Positions 1 through 8,866 of a stretch of 49,942 nt of DNA are shown here, piece by piece. The DNA is from Oxalobacteraceae bacterium UBA6704 (GTDB lineage Bacteria > Pseudomonadota > Gammaproteobacteria > Burkholderiales > Burkholderiaceae_D), in contig DKJA01000178.1 in assembly GCA_002454505.1 (NCBI GenBank), positions 142-50,083 of the forward strand. Direction: 5' to 3'. Within the stretch, counting starts at the first letter, position 1. Each line of letters opens with the position of its first letter. Both the position numbers and the translations under genes were made by a program. The notes under the pieces were generated by a model, which ran no database searches, had not been told where the DNA came from, and worked only from the letters and a program-made list of their open reading frames with translations.

Positions 1-174
1 TTCCAGAACGCCATCCCGACCGGAAACTGGATGTATCCGGTCATTAAAAGCGAGCTGCCGGCGGGTTTCCAGACGCTGAGCGTGCCGCAAACCGCGCTGC
101 AGTATAGCCCGCAGCAAGTGGCGCAGCAGCGCGCAGAGTGGATTAACGCATGGCAACGCGCCGTCAGCCGCTAA
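1..174 (+). CDS. thiB: thiamine ABC transporter substrate-binding protein, C-terminal fragment
   Basis: Frame 1 is open from the window edge to TAA at 172-174 and encodes the last 57 residues of a periplasmic thiamine/TPP-binding protein. The peptide contains NWMYPV, LPAGF and the terminal WQRAVSR, which closely resemble the end of enterobacterial ThiB as I remember it. The next gene starts at 150 and overlaps by 25 nt, the arrangement expected for enterobacterial thiB-thiP. Codon choice (AGC, CAG, ATT, AAA) and protein similarity differ from the Oxalobacteraceae-like remainder, so this piece is probably foreign or a chimeric contig end. The upstream portion lies outside the window. Confidence 0.7.
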   Translation, partial: FQNAIPTGNWMYPVIKSELPAGFQTLSVPQTALQYSPQQVAQQRAEWINAWQRAVSR

Positions 175-279
175 TCCCGCTGTGGATGGCGCCGGGCAGC
201 GCTGCCGCGCTGCTGCTGTGCGGCGTGGCGCTGCTGGCGTTCGGCGCGCTCTGGGCCAGCGCGCCGGCAGGCGGCGCAA
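150..279 (+). pseudogene. thiP: thiamine ABC transporter permease ThiP, N-terminal fragment broken at a junction
   Basis: ATG at 150 begins MATRRQPLIP, the typical enterobacterial ThiP N-terminus, followed by the first hydrophobic segment (about residues 13-36). Similarity runs to roughly ALWASAPAGG and stops near position 270-280; afterwards this frame is unrelated Arg/Ala-rich sequence up to a stop at 459-461. A full ThiP has about 530 residues, so only ~8% is present. The break occurs where a minus-strand gene from the other side also loses sense, which places a recombination or assembly junction at about 265-280, in GC-rich sequence. The boundary is approximate to ±10 bp. Confidence 0.6.
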
Positions 280-447
280 ACCCCAGAAGGCGATGCCGGC
301 AAGCAGAACGCCGGGCAGAGAGCGCGTTGCCAGCAATACCGCCACGAAGGCGATGCGGGCCGTGTGCGGCGACAGCAGCATGGCGGCGCCGCGGCGCCCG
401 AACAGCTCCGCGACAGCCGTCATCCAGGGAACCGCTGATTTATTCAT
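280..447 (-). CDS. small membrane protein, N-terminal part, truncated at the junction
   Basis: On the minus strand an open frame starts at ATG 447-445 (MNKSAVPWM) or at the internal ATG 423-421 (MTAVAELFG). It runs toward the junction at about 280 and contains a hydrophobic stretch (AFVAVLLA...GVLLAGIAFWG) that looks like one or two membrane passes. I do not recognise the family. If the outer ATG is used, the first six or seven codons come from the arm of the neighbouring palindromic element, so the inner ATG may be the ancestral start. The rest of the gene was presumably displaced by the thiB/thiP sequence. The frame stays open past 280, but similarity to anything sensible is lost. Confidence 0.4.
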
Positions 448-590
448 GGCGGCGATCTTAGCCGCGAGAAAACGCGCCCAGCGGCGCCGCAGATGCCCCG
501 CCATACCCCGGTATGACGGGGCATCTGCGTCTTGCCGGACACGTTTTTCGCGACTAATCTCATCCACCAGCAATAAATCAGCGGTTCCCT
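426..590. repeat. 165-bp palindromic element (MITE-like), 19-bp perfect terminal inverted repeats
   Basis: agggaaccgctgatttatt at 426-444 is repeated exactly in inverse orientation at 572-590. The symmetry continues inward imperfectly: gatcttagccgcgagaaaacg on the left resembles the reverse complement of cgtttttcgcgactaatc on the right, and GCAGATGCCCCG/CGGGGCATCTGC form a central hairpin at about 491-530. The whole element is therefore one long degenerate palindrome with no coding capacity, as expected of a MITE or internally deleted insertion sequence. No clear target duplication is visible (CCA on the left, TAG on the right). The right end supplies the first base(s) of the hexR stop codon. 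Confidence 0.7.
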
Positions 591-1443
591 AGCCAATGAA
601 CGAATCGAACTGCACCTCGAACTCCTGCAGCGCCTTCTGCGCATTCTGCATCTTGCGGCGGAACTCCGGGCCGCGCTGCAGCGCCAGGCCCACGGCCAGC
701 ACGTCGATGACGACGAGGTAGGCGAGCCGCGCGGAGATCGGCGTGTACGGGTCGGTGTTAAAAATCAGATCGATGGGGATCAGCACATTGGCCAGTTCGG
801 CCAGCGGCGTGCCGGACGGCGCCAGCACGATCACGTCGGCGCCGCCGTCGCGCGCCAGCTGCACGGAATGCACCAGCGCAGGGCTGTTGCCCCGCTGGGA
901 AATCGCCACCACCGCATCGCCCTTGCGCAGCAGCGCGGCGGCGATATTGTGGATGGCGGGATCGGAATACGCCACCGTCGGCACGCCGGAGCGGAAGAAC
1001 TTGTGCTGCGCGTCGGCCGCCACGATGCCGGACGTGCCCTGGCCGTAGAACTCGATCTTGTTGGCCGACGACAGGATGTCAAGCGCCTGCTGGATCGGTT
1101 CATGGTGCAGGTTGTTGCGCAGGTCCAGCAGCGTATTGATCGACCGGCTGCATATTTTATTGACCAGGTCGGAGGCCAGATCGTCCTGCGACGGCGCCTC
1201 GTTCAGGCCGGGCAGCGCGAGGGCGAGGCCCTGCGCCAGCTTCAGCTTGAACTCGTGCCAGCCGTCGTAGCCCAGCGTGCGGCAGAAGCGCACGACGGTC
1301 GGCTCGGACACCTGGGCGCTCTTGGCCAGCGCCGTGATGTTCGCGCCGACGGTGCGCGACGGGTTGTCGAGCACCGCCAGTGCCACCTTGCGCTCGGACT
1401 TCGACAGCGAGTCGAGCTGGGTGCGGATGGAGTCCAGCAGCAT
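589..1443 (-). CDS. hexR: RpiR-family transcriptional regulator HexR
   Basis: 284 residues. The N-terminal HTH_6 domain (about 1-77) contains VSEPTVVRFCRTLGYDG, and a SIS sugar-phosphate-binding domain (about 125-255) contains FYGQGTSGIVAADAQHKFFR and AISQRGNSPAL. In pseudomonads and other proteobacteria HexR represses zwf, edd/eda and related genes and is released by 2-keto-3-deoxy-6-phosphogluconate; the neighbourhood here fits exactly. Only 8 bp separate it from zwf, so it is probably cotranscribed and autoregulated through the zwf promoter. The stop codon (589-591) straddles the end of the palindromic element, so the native C-terminus may have been altered by a residue or more. Length is normal for the family. 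Confidence 0.9.
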   Translation of the reverse strand: MLLDSIRTQLDSLSKSERKVALAVLDNPSRTVGANITALAKSAQVSEPTVVRFCRTLGYDGWHEFKLKLAQGLALALPGLNEAPSQDDLASDLVNKICSRSINTLLDLRNNLHHEPIQQALDILSSANKIEFYGQGTSGIVAADAQHKFFRSGVPTVAYSDPAIHNIAAALLRKGDAVVAISQRGNSPALVHSVQLARDGGADVIVLAPSGTPLAELANVLIPIDLIFNTDPYTPISARLAYLVVIDVLAVGLALQRGPEFRRKMQNAQKALQEFEVQFDSFIG

Positions 1444-1451
1444 AGGTTTGT

Positions 1452-2924
1452 TTAATCCTCAGGCAAAGCTTCTTCGCGCCACTGCAGGCCGTCGCGGCCG
1501 ATCAGCGCCGACGAGGCGGCCGGCCCCCACGTGCCGGACGTGTAAGGCAGCGGCGCCGTGTCGTCCTGTTCCCAGTTGTTCAGGATCGGCTCGACCCATT
1601 CCCACGCCGCTTCCAGTTCGTCGCCCCGCATGAACAGCGTCAGCTGGCCGCGCAGCACGTCGAGCAGCAGGCGTTCGTAGGCATCCATGCGCGGCGCCTT
1701 GAACGATTCGCGGAAGTCCAGTTCCAGCTCGGCCGGTTTCAGGCGCATGCCTTCGCCCGGCGTCTTCGCCATCAGGTTCATGCGCAGGCCTTCGTCCGGC
1801 TGCAGCCGGATCACCAGCGAATTGGGCTGGAAGGAGGACGTCGGCTGGTTGAAGATCGAATGCGGGATCTGCTTGAAGCGCACGACGATTTCGGCCAGGC
1901 CATCGGCCATCCGTTTGCCGGTGCGCAGGTAGAACGGCACGCCGGCCCAGCGCCACGTATCGATTTCCGCCTTCATCGCCACGAAGGTCTCGGTGCGCGA
2001 GTTCTGCGGCGCATCCGGCTCGTCGCGGTAGCTCGGCACCGGCTGGCCGTCCACATGGCCGGCGCGGTACTGGCCGCGCACGATGTTCTGCGCCAGCGTG
2101 GTGGGCGTGAAGCGCTTCAGCGAGCGCAGCACCTGCAGCTTGGCATCGCGCACCGCATCCGGCGCGATCGATGCCGGCGGTTCCATGGCTACGATGCACA
2201 GCAGTTGCAGCAGGTGGTTCTGCAGCATGTCGCGCAGCGCGCCGGACGTGTCGTAGTAGCCGATGCGGTTGCCCACGCCGAGCTTTTCGGCGATGGTGAT
2301 CTGCACGTCGGAGATCCATTCGCGGCGCCACAGCGGCTCGAACAGGATGTTCCCGAAGCGCAGCGCCAGCAGGTTCTGCACGGTTTCCTTGCCCAGGTAG
2401 TGGTCGATCCGGTAGATCTGCGATTCCTCGAACACTTCGCCCACTTCGCGGTTGATCTGTTTCGCGGACTCGAGGTCGCGGCCCAGCGGCTTTTCCAGCA
2501 CCACGCGGGACTGCGGCGTCACCAGGCCGTTTTCCTTGAGGTTGTCGCAGATCTGCGCGAACAGCGCCGGCGGCGTGGCCAGGTAGTAGACGCGGGTCAG
2601 GCCCTCGTCGGAACGCAGCGCCTCGGCCAATGCCTTGTAGGTGGACGACTCGGTGGCATCCAGCGACACGTACACGATGCGCTTCGTGAAGCGCTCCCAG
2701 TTTTCCGGCGTCACCTTCGGCGACTTGATGTGCGGGCGGGACGTCGCGTTGACCGTCTCGATGAAGTCTGCCTGGCTGTTGTCGTGCCGGCCGATGCAGA
2801 TGATGCGGGCGGACGGCGGCAGGTCGCCGCACACGTCGCGCGAGAACATCGCGGGGAGCAGCTTGCGCATCGCGAGATCGCCGCTGCCGCCGAACAGGAC
2901 CAGGTCAAAATCGGAAAGTGCCAT
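1452..2924 (-). CDS. zwf: glucose-6-phosphate 1-dehydrogenase
   Basis: 490 residues from ATG 2924 (MALSDFD), matching the usual ~490. It oxidises glucose-6-phosphate to 6-phosphogluconolactone with NAD(P)+, the entry step of the Entner-Doudoroff and pentose phosphate routes. The N-terminal dinucleotide-binding motif is LFGGSGDLAMRKLLPA (about residues 9-24), and the active-site signature RIDHYLGKE, with substrate-binding and catalytic residues, is present, as is the C-terminal G6PD domain. The frame extends upstream to 2993, but the added residues have no family match and the motif-bearing promoter region would be inside the gene, so the inner start is preferred. The ribosome site is weak. 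Followed by hexR. Confidence 0.95.
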   Translation of the reverse strand: MALSDFDLVLFGGSGDLAMRKLLPAMFSRDVCGDLPPSARIICIGRHDNSQADFIETVNATSRPHIKSPKVTPENWERFTKRIVYVSLDATESSTYKALAEALRSDEGLTRVYYLATPPALFAQICDNLKENGLVTPQSRVVLEKPLGRDLESAKQINREVGEVFEESQIYRIDHYLGKETVQNLLALRFGNILFEPLWRREWISDVQITIAEKLGVGNRIGYYDTSGALRDMLQNHLLQLLCIVAMEPPASIAPDAVRDAKLQVLRSLKRFTPTTLAQNIVRGQYRAGHVDGQPVPSYRDEPDAPQNSRTETFVAMKAEIDTWRWAGVPFYLRTGKRMADGLAEIVVRFKQIPHSIFNQPTSSFQPNSLVIRLQPDEGLRMNLMAKTPGEGMRLKPAELELDFRESFKAPRMDAYERLLLDVLRGQLTLFMRGDELEAAWEWVEPILNNWEQDDTAPLPYTSGTWGPAASSALIGRDGLQWREEALPED

Positions 2925-2960
2925 GATGGTTGGGTCGCTAAATGAGCTGAAAACGTTGGC

Positions 2961-2975
2961 TGAAAACTTACTACC
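2961..2975 (-). promoter_or_regulatory. candidate HexR operator upstream of zwf
   Basis: Read on the minus strand: GGTAGTAAGTTTTCA, 37-51 bp upstream of the zwf ATG. It shares the core GTAGTRARTTT with sites upstream of pgi (CGTAGTGAATTTACC) and edd (TGTAGTAAAATTTCG), each within ~60 bp of its start codon and in the same orientation relative to the gene. Assignment to HexR is inference from gene context. Confidence 0.5.
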
Positions 2976-3018
2976 GAAAATTGTCGCTAGCAAGAAGATT
3001 TACTACATTCAGGGTAAC

Positions 3019-3909
3019 TCAGGGCAAATAAGCCGGCTGTACCAGCCCCGCCACGGCGACCCGCACGCTGAGCACGCGGCCGGACAGCGGATGCTGCGCC
3101 AGCTCGTCGGCCGGACGCTTGCCGGCGGTGGTGATGTACAGCGTGCGCAGATCCGCGCCGCCGAATGCCACCATCGTCGGGCAGCGCACGGGCAGCGCGA
3201 TCTCGTCCAGCAGCTCGCCGGTGGGCGACAGCTTGACGATGCGGCCCCCTTCGAACATCGCGACCCAGTAGTTGCCTGCACTGTCGACGGCGGCGCCATC
3301 GGGCCGGCCGCCGTAGCCATTGGCCTTGTCCATCGAAAAGGCGCGTACTTCGCGCTGTTCGGACACGGTGCCTGCCGCCACATTGAAATCGTAGGCGGTG
3401 ACGCGGTGCGACGTGGTGTCGGCGTGGTACATGGTCCGGCTGTCCGGGCTGAACGCCAGGCCGTTCGAATTCGTCATGCCGCCGGACCAGGCCAGCCGCA
3501 CCCGGCCTTTTTCCAGTACATACATCTCGGCGGCCGGCTTGTCGCGCGGCTCGTAGATCGTGCCGACCCAGAAGCGGCCGGCCGCGTCGGGCTTGCCGTC
3601 GTTGAAGCGGGCCTTCGACTGGTCGAATGGCGATTTCGCGATGTCCGTCACCGCGCCGGTGGCCGTGTCCAGGTGGACGAAGCCGGCGCGCGTGGCGACA
3701 ACGAGCCCGCCTGCGGCATGGCGCGCCAGCGACGACGGTTCCGTCGCCATGCTCCATGACGTGTGCGCACCGCTGCCGGTAATCAGCCGGTGGACCGCCA
3801 GACCGTCGATATCGACCCAGTACAGCGCGTTTTCCTCCGGCGCCCACAGCGGGCTTTCGCCCACCTGCATGGCGCCGTCGTACGCTACCGCGATCTCGTG
3901 GGAGCTCAT
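3019..3909 (-). CDS. SMP-30/gluconolactonase/LRE family protein, probable sugar-lactone hydrolase
   Basis: 296 residues from ATG 3909 (MSSHEIAVAYDG). Family hallmarks are visible: GESPLWAPEENALYWVDIDG, RFNDGKPDAAGRFWVGT, the metal-ligand region SNGLAFSPDSRTMYHADT, and GRPDGAAVDSAGNYWVA, all blades of the six-bladed beta-propeller that binds a divalent metal. The start overlaps the pgi stop by 4 nt (ATGA), so the two are translationally coupled. Because it sits between zwf and pgi and no pgl is seen here, the likely role is hydrolysis of 6-phosphogluconolactone or gluconolactone; the family also includes arabinono- and xylonolactonases, so the exact substrate is not proven. No signal peptide, so cytoplasmic. 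Confidence 0.85.
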   Translation of the reverse strand: MSSHEIAVAYDGAMQVGESPLWAPEENALYWVDIDGLAVHRLITGSGAHTSWSMATEPSSLARHAAGGLVVATRAGFVHLDTATGAVTDIAKSPFDQSKARFNDGKPDAAGRFWVGTIYEPRDKPAAEMYVLEKGRVRLAWSGGMTNSNGLAFSPDSRTMYHADTTSHRVTAYDFNVAAGTVSEQREVRAFSMDKANGYGGRPDGAAVDSAGNYWVAMFEGGRIVKLSPTGELLDEIALPVRCPTMVAFGGADLRTLYITTAGKRPADELAQHPLSGRVLSVRVAVAGLVQPAYLP

Positions 3910-5555
3910 TGGACCTTGGCTCCCTTGGCCATGACGATCAGGCCATTGGTCGAGCTGTCGTGCGCGGCCGGATCGACATCGCCTTCCAGTTCGGCCTGGA
4001 TCTTCTTGGCCAGTACCTTGCCCAGTTCGACGCCCCACTGGTCGAAGCTGGCGATATTCCACACCACGCCCTGCACGAAGGTCTTGTGTTCGTACAGCGC
4101 GATCAGCGCGCCCAGCGTGGCCGGCGTCAGGTGCTCCATCAGGATCGTGTTCGACGGCCGGTTGCCGGGGAAAGTCTTGTGTGGCACCAGCTCGTCGATC
4201 TTCGTTTCGGCCACACCCTGGGCCTGCAGCTCGGCGCGCACTTCGTCGGCCGACTTGCCCTTCATAAAGGCCTCGGACTGGGCGAAGCAGTTGGCCAGCA
4301 GCGCATCGTGGTGGCCCGGCAGGTCGTGCGTGGCCTGCAGCGCGGCGATGAAGTCGATCGGCACGATGTCGGTGCCCTGGTGCAGCAGCTGGAAGTATGC
4401 GTGCTGCGCATTGGTGCCGCATTCGCCCCACACGATCGGGCAGGTGGGCGTATCGACCGGCTGGCCGTTTTTCGTCACGCGCTTGCCGTTGCTTTCCATG
4501 TCCAGCTGCTGCAGGTAGGCGGGGAAGCGGTTCAGGTCCTGGTGATACGGCGCGATGGACAGTGACGAAGCCCCGAGGAACTGGCGGTTCCAGAAGCCGA
4601 TCATCGCCAGCAGCACCGGCATGTTCTGCTCCAGCGGCGCGGTGCGGAAGTGCTCGTCCATTGCGTGCGCGCCTTCCAGGAAGGTCTGGAAATAGCCGAA
4701 GCCGACGGCCAGCGCCACCGGCAGGCCGATCGCCGACCACACGGAATAGCGGCCGCCCACCCAGTCCCAGAACGGGAACATATTGGCCGGGTCGATGCCG
4801 AATTTCGTCACCGCTTCGGTATTGGTGGAGACGGCGACGAAGTGGCGCGCCAGGTCTTCCTCTTTACCCTCGCACAGGAACCAGTTGCGCGCCGTCTGCG
4901 CGTTCAGCATCGTCTCGGCGGTGGTAAAGGTTTTCGACGCGACGATGAACAGCGTGGTTTCCTGGTTCAACCCTGTCAGTACGGCATCCATGTCATGGCC
5001 GTCCACGTTGGACACGAAGTGCATCGACAGCCGCGGGTGGGCGAACGAGCGCAGCGCCAGCACGGCCATCTTCGGCCCCAGGTCGGAGCCGCCGATGCCG
5101 ATGTTCACGATGTCGGTGATCGGCTTGCCGCTGTAGCCCAGCCAGGCGCCGGAGCGGACCTTGTCGGTGAAGGCTTTCACGCGGTCGAGCACGGCGTGCA
5201 CGTCGCCGTTGACGTCCTGGCCGTCGACGACAAACGCCTTTCCGCGCGGCATACGCAGCGCCGTGTGCAGCACCGCGCGATGTTCGGTAAGATTAATTTT
5301 TTCACCAGCCAACATTGCATCGCGCTGCGTCGCCACGCCGCGGGTGCGCGCCAGGTCCACCAGCAGCTCGACCGTACGGTCGCTGATCCGGTTCTTCGAA
5401 TAGTCGAGGAACAGGCCGGCGGCATCGACGGTCATCTTCGGGAAGCGGCCCGGGTCGGCGGCGAACAACTGGCGAATCTGCCAGTCCTGTGCGTCGACGG
5501 CGTGGGCTTGCAGGGCTTGATACGAGGCGGTGGTGGTGAGCAGGGGCTGGCGCAT
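3906..5555 (-). CDS. pgi: glucose-6-phosphate isomerase
   Basis: 549 residues, the usual length. It interconverts glucose-6-phosphate and fructose-6-phosphate. Signatures: NIGIGGSDLGPKM (phosphate binding), FWDWVGGRYSVWSAIGL, the catalytic Glu/His region WGECGTNAQHAYFQLLHQG, and the C-terminal family signature SFDQWGVELGKVLAKKI with the active-site lysine. It is first in a two-gene operon with the SMP-30 lactonase, overlapping by 4 nt. A candidate HexR site lies 47-61 bp upstream. The start ATG at 5553-5555 has no strong Shine-Dalgarno (AAAAAAATCCC precedes it), but no better start is available. Confidence 0.96.
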   Translation of the reverse strand: MRQPLLTTTASYQALQAHAVDAQDWQIRQLFAADPGRFPKMTVDAAGLFLDYSKNRISDRTVELLVDLARTRGVATQRDAMLAGEKINLTEHRAVLHTALRMPRGKAFVVDGQDVNGDVHAVLDRVKAFTDKVRSGAWLGYSGKPITDIVNIGIGGSDLGPKMAVLALRSFAHPRLSMHFVSNVDGHDMDAVLTGLNQETTLFIVASKTFTTAETMLNAQTARNWFLCEGKEEDLARHFVAVSTNTEAVTKFGIDPANMFPFWDWVGGRYSVWSAIGLPVALAVGFGYFQTFLEGAHAMDEHFRTAPLEQNMPVLLAMIGFWNRQFLGASSLSIAPYHQDLNRFPAYLQQLDMESNGKRVTKNGQPVDTPTCPIVWGECGTNAQHAYFQLLHQGTDIVPIDFIAALQATHDLPGHHDALLANCFAQSEAFMKGKSADEVRAELQAQGVAETKIDELVPHKTFPGNRPSNTILMEHLTPATLGALIALYEHKTFVQGVVWNIASFDQWGVELGKVLAKKIQAELEGDVDPAAHDSSTNGLIVMAKGAKVQ

Positions 5556-5601
5556 GGGATTTTTTTCAGTGCGGGGATGGCGGAACTATACAGGAAATGG
5601 A

Positions 5602-5616
5602 GGTAAATTCACTACG
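5602..5616 (-). promoter_or_regulatory. candidate HexR operator upstream of pgi
   Basis: Minus-strand reading CGTAGTGAATTTACC, 47-61 bp before the pgi start; same core as the zwf and edd sites. A second looser AT-rich match (GCAAATAAATTTACA) lies just further upstream at about 5632-5647. Inference only. Confidence 0.45.
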
Positions 5617-5723
5617 TCCGAAACCTAAAACCTGTAAATTTATTTGCATTGCCGCGGCCGGACGGTGCCGCGGCGGTGGGTATTTCGCTCGCAATCAGGC
5701 AGTCAAGCGCGCTTTACGACTTC

Positions 5724-5738
5724 TGTAGTAAAATTTCG
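5724..5738 (+). promoter_or_regulatory. candidate HexR operator upstream of edd
   Basis: TGTAGTAAAATTTCG, 25-39 bp upstream of the edd ATG and so placed to overlap a promoter or leader. Shares GTAGTRARTTT with the zwf and pgi sites. The edd Shine-Dalgarno (AAGGAAG) follows at 5752-5758. Confidence 0.5.
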
Positions 5739-5762
5739 GGAAATAATCGATAAGGAAGCAAA

Positions 5763-7685
<1,923 letters not shown>

Positions 7686-7689
7686 TTCC

Positions 7690-8310
7690 ATGACTCTGCT
7701 CGACATTATGCGTACCTCGGCCGTGATCCCCGTGATTGCGATCGACGATCCCGACCACGCCGTCCCCCTTGCCAAAGCGCTGGTGGCCGGCGGCATCCGC
7801 GTGCTGGAAGTGACGCTGCGCACGGCCCACGGCCTGCAGGCGATCCGCGACATGAGCGGGGTGGAAGGCGCCATCGTCGGCGTCGGCACGCTGACGCAGC
7901 CGGAGGAATTCGCCGCCGCACGTGATGCGGGCGCCGTGTTCGGCGTGTCGCCGGGCCTGACGGATGCGCTGATCGCCGCCGCCAAATCGTCCGGCCTGCC
8001 GCTGCTGCCAGGCGTGATGACGCCGTCCGAAGTGATGAAGGCCCGCGAACAGGGCTTCAGGCAGCTGAAGCTGTTCCCGGCCGTGCCGGCGGGCGGCGTG
8101 GGCATGCTGAACGCGATTGCCGGTCCTTTGTCCGACGTGACGTTCTGCCCGACCGGCGGCATTTCGCAGGAAACTGCACCGGCCTTCCTGGCGCTGAAGA
8201 ACGTCGCCTGCGTGGGCGGTTCGTGGCTGACGCCGAAGGATGCGATCAAGGCGGGCGACTGGGCCCATATCACGGCGCTGGCCAAGGCGGCCAGCTCGCT
8301 GCGCGGCTGA
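7690..8310 (+). CDS. eda: 2-dehydro-3-deoxy-phosphogluconate (KDPG) aldolase
   Basis: 206 residues from ATG 7690 (MTLLDIMR), 4 bp after the edd stop. Cleaves KDPG to pyruvate and glyceraldehyde-3-phosphate. The catalytic Glu is E40 in LEVTLRT and the Schiff-base lysine is K127 in FRQLKLFPA; CPTGGI binds phosphate. The frame is open upstream inside edd (to 7618), but the inner ATG gives the normal ~205-215 aa product. Cotranscribed with edd and presumably under the same HexR control. Confidence 0.95.
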   Translation: MTLLDIMRTSAVIPVIAIDDPDHAVPLAKALVAGGIRVLEVTLRTAHGLQAIRDMSGVEGAIVGVGTLTQPEEFAAARDAGAVFGVSPGLTDALIAAAKSSGLPLLPGVMTPSEVMKAREQGFRQLKLFPAVPAGGVGMLNAIAGPLSDVTFCPTGGISQETAPAFLALKNVACVGGSWLTPKDAIKAGDWAHITALAKAASSLRG

Positions 8311-8331
8311 TCGCACCGTAATCACGGAACG

Positions 8332-8384
8332 CCGGGGTCAGGGACTTAATTCGCGGGCAGCGCGAATTAAGTTCCTGACCCCGG
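8332..8384. repeat. REP-like 53-bp hairpin
   Basis: Two 24-bp arms (8332-8355 and 8361-8384), beginning ccggggtcagggactt and ending its inverse complement, are complementary except for one position and enclose a 5-nt loop (ggcag). The position just after the edd-eda operon suggests a terminator or mRNA-stabilising stem, although no T-run follows. It is a different sequence family from the GGGGACTGTCCCC repeats elsewhere in the window. Confidence 0.7.
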
Positions 8385-8866
8385 TTTGCATTGCGCCTCG
8401 ATCTTTTTGCCTACGCATTATTACGCAAATGTCCTGAACAACCGTTGAATCAGTTAGCACTCTAATTAAATGGTCTTTATGCATGCAATTCAATTCCCGC
8501 GTTCGTCAATCCGCGCGGGCCTGATTGGCAAGTTGCGCTAACTCCTTCAAATTCAAAACGAATTCCCGCCGGCCTTTAATCAAAAGGCCATATTTCCACT
8601 CTGGCACATAGTTATCGAATAGCGACCGCGACTCGGTAGTTCCGTTATCCGCAGGCTAATACCTGTCGGCTTGGCGCGACCTTTTATCACATTTATCGCT
8701 TTAAGACTTGCGCTACGGCAATTGCATCTGCAATCATGTAGGAGTGCGCCGACATAATGCGCCGAATAACCCGCTGCGCAGTCCAATCGCAGACCAGTGC
8801 GCGACGCGGCGATGTTTTATTCGCAAAACCGCTGCATCTTCTTTCACCGAATTCCGGAGCCAACGC
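8385..8866. other. gene-free leader upstream of the chemotaxis cluster
   Basis: No credible ORF. The stretch is AT-richer than the flanks and must contain the che operon promoter, but I could not assign one. Seen within it: a small hairpin GGCCTTT-AATCA-AAAGGCC at about 8573-8591, and two tandem strings GCCGACATAA and GCCGAATAA (8752-8769) that resemble the -10 of flagellar sigma-28 promoters but lack a matching TAAA -35. Confidence 0.4.

Noticed and set aside
444..644. Minus-strand ORF of 66 codons across the palindromic element
   Set aside because: It lies within the inverted-repeat element and the hexR 3' end in another frame, is Arg/Cys-rich and has no ribosome site.
2925..2993. 23-residue N-terminal extension of zwf
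   Set aside because: Would cover the shared promoter motif, lacks similarity to other Zwf proteins, and the inner ATG gives the standard 490-residue enzyme.
8602..8617. TGGCAC-N5-TTAT as a sigma-54 promoter upstream of the che cluster
   Set aside because: The -24 element matches but the invariant GC of the -12 element is missing, and no activator site is visible.
8752..8769. GCCGACATAA/GCCGAATAA as sigma-28 flagellar promoters
   Set aside because: The -10-like strings are suggestive, but no TAAA -35 lies at the right distance for either, so I do not call a promoter.
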